Assembly (NCBI RefSeq): GCF_022539315.1
Contig: NC_066343.1
Coordinates: 45,891,378 to 45,955,377 of the forward strand
Reading direction: 5' to 3'
Source: Serinus canaria
Lineage: Eukaryota; Chordata; Aves; Passeriformes; Fringillidae
Length of the DNA stretch: 64,000 bases
The notes under the pieces: model-generated
Databases searched by the model: none
Seen by the model: only the letters and a program-made list of their open reading frames with translations
What the model was told of the DNA's origin: nothing
Part shown: in pieces, positions 1-10,400 of the stretch
How the letters are laid out: every line of letters starts with the position of its first letter
Position numbering within the stretch: position 1 is the first letter of the stretch
Program-made: the position numbers and the translations under genes

Positions 1-414
1 AGCTATGTTAGGTTATTACTGAAATACAGCTAAATCCATGGACAAAGAATATCTCCTCTTGTCAGATATTCCAGCAAAACCAAAGCAAATTTATCACCAA
101 GGATATTTCTTTTCAAATTTTTATGTGCAGTAAGGAGTATGAGTGTTTCTTCTCAGCAACAATATTATAAAGAAATTTTGTAAATAGTTTTACAACTAGT
201 CAGGTGAGACAGACCATGGGTAATGAACTGAAAATCTTTTACAGGTTTTTTAATTTGCATATGGTGATCTTCTATTTTGAAGCATAAAAGAAAGGAATGA
301 TAGTAATAAAATTCCTTCCCTTTTATTAAACAAGAAAGAGCCATGGGAGGTAAAGAGATAGGAAAGGGGGGAGCTTAAACTCTGAAATTTTATAAGAGAA
401 TAAATACTTATAAA
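1..414. other. AT-rich non-coding flank
   Basis: No gene, repeat family or RNA is recognised. The sequence is AT-rich with stops in all frames and looks like ordinary avian intergenic or intronic DNA up to the 3' end of the first CR1 copy. Confidence 0.6.
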
Positions 415-2025
415 GAATCACAGAATCACAGAATGACTAGGTTGGAATAAACCTTCAAGATCGTCCAGAACAACCCATGCCCTAACACCTCACCTAAACC
501 ATGGCACTGAGTGCCACATCCAACCTTTTTTTAAACACATCCAGGGATGGTGACTCCATCACCTCCCTGGGCAGACCATCCTTCAGAACTTTCTCTTGTA
601 AAAAACTTTTTCCTAATATCCAATCTATATTTCCCTTGGTGTAGCTTAAGACTGTGTTCTCTTGTTCTATCCGTTGCTGTCTGGAGAAAGAGACCAACCC
701 TACCTGACTACAGCGACCTTTTCAGGGAGTTGTAGAGAGTGACAAGGTCACCCCTGAGTCTCCTTTTCTTCAGGCTAAACACCCCCAGCTCCCTCAGTCG
801 TTCCTCTCAGGGTTTGTGTTCCAAGCCCCTCACCAGCCTCGTTGCCCTTCTCTGGATGTGCTCCAGTGTCTCCATGTCCTTCCCAAACTGAGGGGCCAGA
901 ACTGGACACAGCACTCAAGGTGTGGCCTCACCAGTGTCGAGTGCAGGGGGGAAATGACCTCCCTGCTCCTGCTGGCCACACTATTCCTGACACAGGCCAG
1001 GATCCTGTTGGCCTTCTTGGCCACCAGGGCACACTGCTGGCTCATGTCCAGTCGGCTGTCACCGGTACCCCCAGGTCCCTTTCCAGCCACACCATCCCCA
1101 GCCTGTAATGCTGCAGGGGGTTATTGTGGCCAAAATGCAGGACTCAGCACTTGGACGTGTTCAGCTTCATCCTATTAGGCTCGGCCAATCCATTCAACCA
1201 TTCCAGGTCTCTCTGCAGAGCCCTCCTACCCTCCAGCAGATCAACACACAATCCCAGCTTGGTGTCGTCTGCAAATTTACTAATGAAGGACTCAATCCCC
1301 TCATCCATGTTGTCAGTGAAGATGTTGAACAGAGCTGGCCCCAGCACAGACCCCTGAGGACACCACTGCTGACTGGCCCCAGCTGGATGCAGCACTGCTC
1401 ACCACCACTCTCTGGCCCGGCCATCCAGCCAGTTCTGAACCCAGCAAAGAGTGCTCCTGTCCAAGCCGTGGGCTGCCAGCTTTTCCAGGACACTGCTGTG
1501 GGAGACAGTGACAAAGGCCCTGCTGGAGTCCAAACAGACAACATCCACAGCCTTTCCTGCATCCACCAGGCCGGTCACCTGGTCATAAAAGGAGATCAGG
1601 TTGGCCAAGCACGACCTTCCCCTCCTAAAGCCATGCTGGCTGGGTCTGATACCCTGGCCACCCTGTAAGTGCTGAGTGAGCACACTCAGTATAAACTGTT
1701 CCATGACCTTACTGGTACTGAGGTCAGGCTAACTGTCTGTCAGTCAGTCATAATTGCCAGAGTCCTCCTTCCCACCCTTTTTGTGAATGGGTGTCACACT
1801 GGCCAGCTTCCATTCCTCTGGAACCTCAGCAGTGAGCCAGGACTGTTGGTAAATGATGGAGAGTGGCTTCACAAGCTCATCTTCCAGCTGCCTCATGACC
1901 CTGGGATGGATCCCGTCTGGTCCCAGGGATTTATGAGCATCCAAGCACCTCAGCAGTTCTCTGACTGCCTCCTCCTGGATAATAGCGGGACCATTATTCT
2001 CCCTGACACCATCTACTAGCCTAAG
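415..2025 (-). mobile_element. 5'-truncated CR1 LINE, reverse transcriptase part
   Basis: A CR1 non-LTR retrotransposon lies on the minus strand; its 3' end is at about 415-440 (plus-strand text agaatcacagaatgactagg, the reverse of the CR1 tail). Minus-strand frames carry reverse-transcriptase blocks in order: SLGPDGIHPRV (about 1910-1930), HKKGGKEDSGNYD (about 1745-1785), HGFRRGRSCLANLISFYD (about 1580-1630), [14 protein letters not shown] (about 1310-1355) and the catalytic FADDTKLG (FADD codons 1264-1275). The C-terminal part continues at 830-1090 and 494-697. Frames ending at 1744, 1399 and 1144 are in one register, split by stops; the parts after 1090 are in another register, so at least one frameshift is present. 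ORF1 and the endonuclease are absent, as usual for 5'-truncated LINE copies. The element is dead. It resembles a younger CR1 subfamily because the 3' tail and the protein blocks are easy to read. Confidence 0.95.
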
Positions 2026-2389
2026 TACTAAAGAGAAAAACTAAGGGGATATAGAAAAGTAGCAAAATTGATTACTGGGAAAGTAAGATGAAATGTCTTT
2101 AAACTCTTGGAAAAGCACGGTATGAAGTCTCTATGTTATATATAGAGTGACTTCATGTTTCATTTTTCAAAATTGTTGTTTTTCTAATATTCTCAACTTC
2201 ATTAACCATTCTATTTGAAATGGATGAGAAGTCAGGGAATAAACTTTCCCTTCTTCCCCATCACAAACATGTATAACATGTCTTAAGCATCAAAATGAGA
2301 TGGTTTTTTTTCTTTTTTTTTTTTATTTTTTGTTTTCCTTTTTTTTTCTCTTTTCAGGGAAAAGTCAAACAAAACTGAATAGTGATAAT
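2026..2389. other. unique DNA with a T-rich tract
   Basis: No gene is seen. A T-rich, pyrimidine-only tract runs from about 2305 to 2358 (long T runs broken by single C, A or G). The rest is AT-rich sequence without recognisable repeats. Confidence 0.5.
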
Positions 2390-3080
2390 CTACCGATCTA
2401 AGTTACCTAAAACACCTTATGTTATCTTGGGCAACTCTCCTGGTAACATTCTCAACAAATTTATACAGGAAGCTCTGGTGCTGGAGCACAGGAATCACTT
2501 TCCAGCTCTCAAAACTTCTCATGTCTTCTGGTACACACTGTGCAGTAAACTCTTATCCTGTGCTTTGGCAGGTGGTCAGTTACTGTGCTGGTAGTTATGC
2601 CACAGCTTTAGACCTTCCTTCATGCAAATGACAAGTTTTCAATTACTATTTTATTAAGTAAAATCAATAAAACAATAATAAAATGTAATAAAAAATGCTT
2701 CTTACAATCAAGGGCAACAGTTATTAGCTCAAGACATACACCCTCTGCACTCACACATGAGCTGTCGCTCTTAAGCATATCTACAACCCACTGCAGTGCT
2801 GTCCAGCAGAAATCAGTCTCCAACACATATTCCCCAATGGATAACTGGCCCAGATCAACTGTAAGGACAAAGTGACAGAACCACTGCCTAAATCTGTGCA
2901 TTATATTTTCCTTATGATCTCCAGGCTGCAGTGAATCCAAGGAGATGGCTCTGCTGTCACAGCACAGCCAGGCCTGTTGGCAAGTGGTGCCAACAAACCC
3001 TGGGGTCTTTGGCACATCATCTCTATCCAGCAACCCCAAAGATTTACCACATAAAGTTTATGATGCCTGATCTCTGTGTA
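2390..3080 (-). other. unassigned, more GC-rich segment, possible old LTR-like element
   Basis: This stretch is clearly less AT-rich than its flanks. A minus-strand frame of 139 codons spans 2620-3039 and a second minus frame covers 2901-3089, but neither gives a family I recognise. The 139-codon product ends in a hydrophobic tail (about residues 112-135, rich in L, I and V) encoded by AT-rich DNA, which may be compositional. On the minus strand the text begins TGTGGTAAATC near 3051 and has AATAAA near 2655. That layout would fit an old LTR, but no terminal repeat or target duplication was found. It could also be an old retrocopy or chance. No function is claimed. Confidence 0.25.
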
Positions 3081-6000
3081 CCTGTCCATCCAAGCATTCT
3101 TTTTCTGGTGTCATCCAATAATTTACCATGTCAATCACTTCTCCCAGCTATTTTATTGTTTTTCCTTTTTTTTTTGATCAAAATCCTGTTGAGAGCAAAC
3201 AGAATCAATATATAGCCAAAATAATTTTTTGTAAGACTGAAATGTAGATTCAAGTAGTTATTATTATTATTTCTAGGTAAAAGAAAAAAGGCAAGTGGTA
3301 AAAAAAATAAAGTATACTACTAGATAAGAAAAATATCTAGAACAAGAACATTATTATTATTATTGTTATTATTATTATTATTATTAATAATAATAATAAT
3401 AATTAATCCTCCTACAGACTCAATTTTTCTGATGTCACACTCACTTTTTAACTGTTCATTCATGGAATCACACTGGTGTTGTTAGAAGGAGAACAAGAAA
3501 TTGATTTTTTCCATTCCTGGTCTGAGATTATTTAAAGGCACAACAGAAGACTGTTTGTAACAGTAAAATCTCCATTTTCAATCCTGGACCCTTTGTCCAA
3601 TAGCCTATGCTTTTCCTCTTCTGTCCTGTATTTTAAATTCTCAGAGCCATAGCCCCTGAAATGTGGTCTAGGTGCAGCTCAGTTTGGCCTTTTTGTAGTA
3701 ATTATTAGCTCGACAAATATAGAGGATCAGATATGTTTGCCAGTGCAGTATTTGCACTTAATGAAAATTTACCCTTATATATTAATAAAACAGATGTTTA
3801 AAAATCCAGTATAAAACCTTGAGGTGTGTCAATACCATAACCCTTGAATTGCCTTGTGATATTAGAATCCTTATGTAACCTAATGCTACACAGCAAACCT
3901 AGAGATGCTGATATAGGGAAAGTAATTTATTTTTAGAGGGAGAAAACAATATTGGTTTAAAATCTCATCAATTCCTTATAGTTTTTTATTTTTTTTACTT
4001 ATTTTCATGGAATGTAACAAAAGTCTTCAATTTTTTATTAGTCTTCCTAAGCCTAGAGCAGTGTTAACTTATAAGTAAATACTGATTTTTTTGCATATTC
4101 TTGATACCCTTTAATCACTTTCATTCCACTTGAGCATATTTACTGTGCCAGCCTTCCAAGGAAAAAAAACATTACAGACAGCATCTTGTTTGCTTTGGAT
4201 GATGAAATTGGCATTCTATTCTTTCCTTTTACTCATATTAAACTATTGCCATGCAGCTCCTTACAATGAGATAAAATTTTAAATCTGTATAGAATTTACG
4301 TTAATTTCAGTTTTTTGTGCAAAGATAAAATTCTAAAGATGTACATGTTTTCTGTGTACAGTCAATGACATCCAAGATATTGGGAAATCCAGTCATAGTA
4401 TTCATTTTCTGTTTATTTTCTCAACAGAATTTCTGAGATGGCTCAAAAGTGAAAGTGAGACAGGTGCTGCTCACACTTTTTTAGATTAAGCAGTGCATCA
4501 TTTGGCCATATGAAAGTGATATTTCTTGCCAGCATCTCAAATTATTCTCTGCTTAATTAATAAGTTTATTATTTCTTGGGTACAGGATATGGACACTAAA
4601 CAAATACATTTGCAGGGTATTAAATTAAAGAATATGAAATTTTTGTGTGTTACTTATGCTAAAGGAGCACGTGTTTTTGCAAAATCACAGAGGAAAAAGT
4701 ACTATGACCTTCAAAAGCAATGAAGATGTAAAACGTCAAAGATCAATAATATAAAAAACCCATGCAATTTGATAAGATAAATAGGATACTAGTGAAATCC
4801 TATTCCTTCTATAAAGGAAGGTTAAATCCATCTATAAATTATAGTCTACTGATTTTAGTATTCAACTTTTAGTGGAGAATATTATTATCGCTTTTATGCA
4901 TTTATGATGAAGTTTTTCCATACAACAAGTTTTGCTGTGATTAACAAATTAAAAAATCATAAGTGCTGACACAAACTGTGCTTGTAAAAAAAATCCATAT
5001 GCCAGTTATTAGGTAAATGTTGGACATTTATATAGTGTTTGAACTTTCAAATATTAACCTCAGTGCCATTGTCATGTCAATTTCCATTAACTAAGTAAAA
5101 AAAAAAAACCACCTAAAAATTAAAAACCAAAGAAATTAGGCAAAGAAAATAATGCTAGGAAGAGCTAAGGTAAGGCTTACAAGCAATATTTAAACCAGAT
5201 GAGGAATTGCCTTACTGCAAGATCCTTATCTGACACAACAATTCGAGGAAGTTGTCCAAAATGGATTAATTTACTGAGTACTGGATAGGACTTCACAATC
5301 AGTTTGGTCAATTCACTTGAGGCTTTGTGTCAAGAGAATTGCAAAAGTGCATGGTCATTCATCTGTGCAGTGATAGCATATATTCACCAAATATAAAAGC
5401 AGACAATGTAACAGGTACAGACCCCTTTCAATAGAATAACATACCCATTAATTTTCAAACAGATTCATGTTGCTGATGCAATAATCTTATTTTAGAACTA
5501 TCAGATAAACTGGGGACATAAAGAAATATTCTGCATAATCCGTTATGATTCAAATACTAATTTTTACCTAATAATAATGTTTAATCATCACCCTGACTCT
5601 TAAAATACTTCTGAGAATTTCAGTGACTAATATAAAAAATGTGTTTGGCTAATGCACTAGTTGGCTGATACATTCCTGAATTTAAGAGTATGTTCTCTAA
5701 TGTTGGCAGCTGTTCAACAATTTGGAATCAGCATTATAAACAGGTGCATATAGTGTAGTTATGGTTACTAAGTCAGTTTTTCCTGTTTACAAGCTGCCAA
5801 ACATGTAGGTTTCTTCACTTTTTTCCAAATGCAATAGTCATGTTCTGTCCTTCTTGCATGAATTTTTGTATGCATAAATTAATCACTTGAAATTGTCTGT
5901 AAGAATGCAAATCTTGTCATAGGTTTGATGGAAATCCTACAGAATACAGATTGAGGAAAGGAGCAAAGGAATACTATAAACAAACGCTAATTGATTTGGA

Positions 6001-6182
6001 AAGAGAAATTACTATCATAGTTCTTTGCAAATCAAATCACTTAATGTCCTCCAATCACCACAAAGAGGAAGAATGGTCTCATGGCTAAGTAGTGATAATC
6101 GAAATCTGGTATTCTGTGTCTTGCATATTTTCTTGCTGAAAGGCAAACTACTGGACCTAGTAGCAGTGGTGGTTGTCTCAAA
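3081..6182. other. AT-rich non-coding DNA
   Basis: About 3.1 kb without a supported gene or dispersed repeat. It holds a TTA/TAA microsatellite (3351-3406) and short A runs near 5098 and 4990. The longest open frame is about 65 codons (4526-4723), within chance expectation for such AT-rich DNA. Confidence 0.6.
3351..3406. repeat. (TTA)n/(TAA)n microsatellite forming a perfect palindrome
   Basis: A run of TTA triplets switches into TAA triplets at 3385/3386. Positions 3368-3403 are a perfect 36-bp palindrome with no loop (18-bp arms). An array that changes strand phase in the middle is self-complementary and could extrude a cruciform. Confidence 0.9.
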
Positions 6183-6965
6183 CAGGATCATCAAGATTCC
6201 AAGAGACTTTCAAGATGACCCACTCCAGCCATCCAGCTAGTGTTGCCACTGTAACCACTAAAGCCCTAAACCACATCCTCCTACATCAGGCCAGTGTCTC
6301 CCTCAAGGCGTGGTGACTCTACCAGATACCTGAGCAACCTATTCCAAAGCCTGACCTCTCTAATAGTGATTCTTTTTTTCCTTGTATCTAATCTGAATCT
6401 TCCATCTCAGATTAAGACAATTTCCTCATGTCCGTTCATTGTAGGCATGATAAAAAGAGATTTGCCTTCGCCTCACCTAAAAACTCTTTTAGGTAGTTTT
6501 TAAGAGAGATGAGGTCTCTCCTTAGCCTCCACTCCTTGAGACTAAACACACCCTGCTTACTAACCCATTCCTTTAAAAACATGTTGTGAGAGGCCCAAAA
6601 CTGAACATAGTGTGCTCAAGGTGCAGCCTTACCAATGCTGAGCATAGGAGGATGATCACTTCCTTATTTCTGCTGACAGCATTATTCCTGACTCAGGCCA
6701 CTATGCCACTGACTTTCTTGGCCACCTTGGCACTCTATTGGCTCATGTTCAGCTGCTGTTGAGCAGCACTCCTACGTCCATTTCCCCCAGACAGTTTTCA
6801 AGCCACTTTTCTCCTAGCCTGTAGCACTTCCTGGGGTTGAAAGTCAAGTGCAGGACCTGGCACTTCACCTTACTGAATTTCATGCAGCTGTTCTCAGCCC
6901 ATTGATCTAGTCTGTCAAGATCTCTATATTGAGCCTTCTAACTCTCAAGCAGAAAACAGTCCCAC

Positions 6966-7004
6966 CTAAATTTGCAGATGACTTGGTGTCATCTGCAAAT
7001 TTAG
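6966..7004. repeat. 17-bp perfect inverted repeat, 5-base loop, inside CR1
   Basis: Left arm 6966-6982 (CTAAATTTGCAGATGAC), loop 6983-6987 (TTGGT), right arm 6988-7004. The right arm holds the CR1 reverse-transcriptase FADD codons. The left arm is an inverted copy of the same bases and replaces the sequence seen at this place in the other CR1 copy near 1245-1263. Confidence 0.95.
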
Positions 7005-9099
7005 TGAGGGTGAAGTACTGACCCCCACATGAATGAAGATTTTAAACAGGACCAGCCCCTAAACTGAGCTCTGGCGAACACTGCTAGTGACCACACACCA
7101 ACTGTATTTAGGTCTCTTTACCCACTCTCTGGGCCTGACTCTCCCGCCAAATTTTTACCTATCACCCAAGCAAGCCTCAAATCTTTTTAAAAGATGCTAT
7201 AGGAGACAGTGTTAAACACTTCACCATATTGACAGCAGTTACAATCTTTAGCTCATTTCCTAAACTGGTCACTTTGCTTTGGAGGAAGATCAGATTGGTC
7301 CAGAAGGACCTTTGTACATCAGAGCTGGCTAGGCCTGATACCTTGGTTTTCCTAAACATGCCATGTAATGGCATTTGGAATGATCTCTTCCACAACCTTG
7401 CTTGGAGACAAGGTAGTGCTGACAGTCCTGTAGTTCACTTCAGATCATCTTTCTGACCCTTCTTGATGATGTTACACTTGTTAATTTCCAGTACTCTGGA
7501 GCTTCTCCAGTTAACCAGGACTTCTTATATCCACCAGATGAGAGTAGTCTGGCAAGTTTTTAACCAGTTCCTTCATTACTTTGGGGTAGATGCCATCAAG
7601 GCCTATGGACCTTTCCAGTATCTATATGGCATAACAGGTCACTAACAATCTCTTCCTCCATCCTGAAGGCCTCATCCAGCTCTCCATTCCTTATATCCAC
7701 CTCTGGGGGCTGGATATCCTGAGGACAACTGGTTTGGATATTAGAGATTGAGGAACATAAGGCATTTGATATGTCTGCCTTTTCCTCATCCCTGACACTA
7801 CACTTCTCTTAACATTCAACATATAATGGAGACTTGCTTTGACTATAGTGTGCTGCCAATCTATTTACAGGAAAACCTTTTTTTGTCTTCAAGTGCAGTG
7901 GACAAATTAAGTTTTAGTTGGGCTTTCACCCTTCCAATTTTCTCCTAACATGATCTCACAACATCTTTATAGTCCTCCCAAGTTATCTCCCCTTCCAGAG
8001 ATGACAGATTATCTTTTCTCCGTCTAATTTCCAGCCTAAGTTCTCTGTTTTATCAGGTTGAGCCTTTCCCCTGATGGCTTGTTTTTCCACACATGGGGAC
8101 AGGCTGCTCCTGAATATTAAAAAAATTCCTTTGTAAAGCACATCCAGCCTTCCTGGACTCCTTTGTCCTCCAGGACTGGCTCCAAAGGGACTTTGTCAAT
8201 TAATCTCATAAACAGTCCAGAGTTTGCCAATCTGAAGTCCAATGTGGAAGTTCTGTTGGTGGTTCTCCTTACTTCATCCAGTATAGAAAACACCAAAGTT
8301 TCCTGGTCACCCCACCCAAGACAGCCACCAACAACCACATCATCTACAAGTCCTTCTCTGTTCACAAACTAGTCTAGCAGGGCACCTCATCTTGAAGGCT
8401 GATGTACCAGTTGTATTAGGAAGTTGTTTCTCACACACTCCAGAAACCTCTTAGGCTCTTCCTGTCTGTTGTGCTGTATTTCCAGCAGACATCTGGCAAG
8501 CTGAACTCACCCACGAATACAAGGGGTGGTGACTGTGAGACTTCTGCCAGCCACTTGTGGGACACTTAATCTGCCTCTTCTATCTGGTGGTGCAGATATC
8601 AGCAGATTCCCACCATGACATGTGCTCTGCTGATGTTCCCCAGTCTTTACCCATAGGCACTAAACCTTGTCATCTCCACCACCATCATTAATTTCAATAC
8701 AATCAAAACACTCCCTATCACAGAGTACCACATTACGACCCTTTGTGCTTTGCCCGTCTCTCTTAATACTGCAGTTGTGAGAGTCATTCTGTGATAGCAA
8801 CTACATCGTAATTTTCCTGCTGTACAGTGGCTTCCAGGTCCTTCTGCTGGCTATGTCTAGACTGCATGCATTGGCGTAGATGCTCTTCAGCTAGCCTAAC
8901 ACAATCATTATCATCTCTAATGAGCCTCATTTTATCTTCTTCTCCATCTGAACCTAATTTAAAGACTGCTCAATCAGCTAATCAGCTCTGCCAGCCCAGG
9001 CCATAATCCTATTCCCACTCTGAGTCAGGTGTACCCCATCCAACATAAGTAGGCCTGGTGCCATATATACTGACCCATGGCATCAAAAATCTCCATGGC

Positions 9100-9750
9100 A
9101 CCTATGGCACCAGCCTCTTAGCCATCTAGATTTCAGTCAAGTATTCCTATTCCTTTCAGTATTTTTCCCCTAACACTGAAGAAATTTTGAGGAGACTACT
9201 TCCTGTGCATCTACTCCTCTAACCAAATAGCCCAGTGCCCTGGAGTCCCTTTGGATTGCCCTGGAAATTCTTTCTTCAATCTTGTCTCTATCCACTGAGA
9301 ACATTAACAGAGAGTAGTAGTCAGAAGGCTGCACTAAAATCAATCTTTCCTTTACGCAGACCCCAGGGAGGAAGAACACTTTCTTGTGGGTTGGATCTGT
9401 GCCGCATATTGGACTCTGTTCCACTCAGCAGGGAGCCTTCTACAACAACTACCCTTTGTCTTTTTCTTTTCAGATTTTGTTGCAATGTGTTTGGTCCCCT
9501 GAACTGGCTTAGGCAGCCTCTTAGATAGTTCTTCATTTAGATTATTGTTTTCCCAGCCCTCAGTTTCCAGAATCTCATATATATCCTGTAGGGGGATGTG
9601 GGGAGGGAAGAAAGAACCTATTTCCATTCTGCCCCATCTCCCAGGTTTGCTCCTGGGTGCTGTGGAGAGAAGAAAGGATCCTCCACTTCGTGAGATGAAT
9701 TTGGCCAGTACATTTGCTATAGAGCAAGTAGGGAACAGCTCTGCCAAACA
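9100..9750 (-). pseudogene. CR1 ORF1 esterase-domain pseudogene
   Basis: CR1 ORF1 encodes an RNA-binding protein with a C-terminal SGNH/GDSL-type esterase domain. Here the block normally reading VGDSLL appears as VEGSLL (frame 9321-9536): the nucleophile serine is kept, but the preceding Gly-Asp is altered. The next conserved stretch, PSDYYSLLMFSV followed by RAIQRDSRALGYLVRG, is in another frame (9170-9424). The upstream part, including EILETEGWENNN, is in a third frame (9352-9747). At least two frameshifts therefore split the domain. It belongs to the CR1 at 6183-10205 and is not a host gene. Confidence 0.8.
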
Positions 9751-10205
9751 ATCCCTTCCTCAGGTCCTCTGACACTCCTTAACCTTTCTACCTCCTCTTT
9801 GGTTTGAACCATGAAACTCAGCAGATCGTCTACCTGCTCTTGCCTCACGCAAGTGTTATCTCATTTACGCTCTGATGCTATGTGGAAACCTGCAGGTTTC
9901 CTCAACAGCTCTCTTTTCATTGCCCCATCCTTTCTGATACATACAGATGGCTTATCATAACCCTGCAGAATAGGAGCCATTCTAGAACTCTTTTGAGCTG
10001 ATGGAAGGGAGACCACACCGTACTGCTTGTCCTGCCTTTGCAAAGTGCCATGCCCTTCTGAAATGACACTCCCACTCTGTGCCTCCTGGAGCCATTTAAA
10101 TAATCTCCCAGAGCGCTCCCAGCGCTGTCCACTGCTCGTCTGATTCTCTGCTGAGATCTTCCAGGTTCTGACAAGGCTCTGGGCCGCTGCTTGACTGTCC
10201 CTGAA

Positions 10206-10210
10206 TGAAA

Positions 10211-10259
<49 letters not shown>

Positions 10260-10400
10260 AAAGAAACAGCCCTATTGGGCCCAATCTAAAACTCAGCCCT
10301 GGACTGAACCTCAGCCACTGCTGCTACTGCTGGTGTTTCTGTACATACTGTAGGAGAGAAAAAAACCCACAGCACTTCTTCACTAAAATATCTGACTGCT
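10206..10400. repeat. A42 homopolymer and adjoining segment
   Basis: A run of 42 A occupies 10216-10257 on the plus strand, right at the 5' edge of the minus-strand CR1. The following 140 bases are richer in GC and might be CR1 5' UTR, in which case the run is a T-tract inside the element. Alternatively the run marks the tail of a separate plus-strand insertion. Open frames through it (poly-Lys or poly-Phe) are artefacts. Confidence 0.7.

Larger units (their letters stand above)
6183..10205 (-). mobile_element. near full-length decayed CR1 LINE (ORF1 and ORF2 remnants)
   Basis: An old CR1 copy of about 4.0 kb (full CR1 is about 4.5 kb) on the minus strand. The 3' part (6183-6560) matches the CR1 3' region but has lost the clean terminal repeats. 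ORF2 reverse transcriptase lies at about 6400-7700, with the catalytic FADD codons at 6988-6999. ORF2 endonuclease lies at about 7700-9050: a minus frame at 8117-8365 contains the downstream block (NREGLVDDVVVGGCLGW, then TSTLDFRLANSGLF), and the family's GDFN motif appears as GEFS at 8500-8511. ORF1 esterase remains lie at about 9100-9750, with RVVVVEGSLLSGTE in a frame covering 9321-9536 and PSDYYSLLMF in 9170-9424. These pieces sit in three different frames, so the copy has many frameshifts and stops and is inactive. The 5' boundary is uncertain; it may reach past the A-run into about 10380. Confidence 0.9.

Noticed and set aside
1108..1668. Longest open frame of the window (186 codons, plus strand)
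   Set aside because: It is antisense to the reverse-transcriptase region of a minus-strand CR1; its protein has no family resemblance, while the opposite strand shows clear CR1 motifs.
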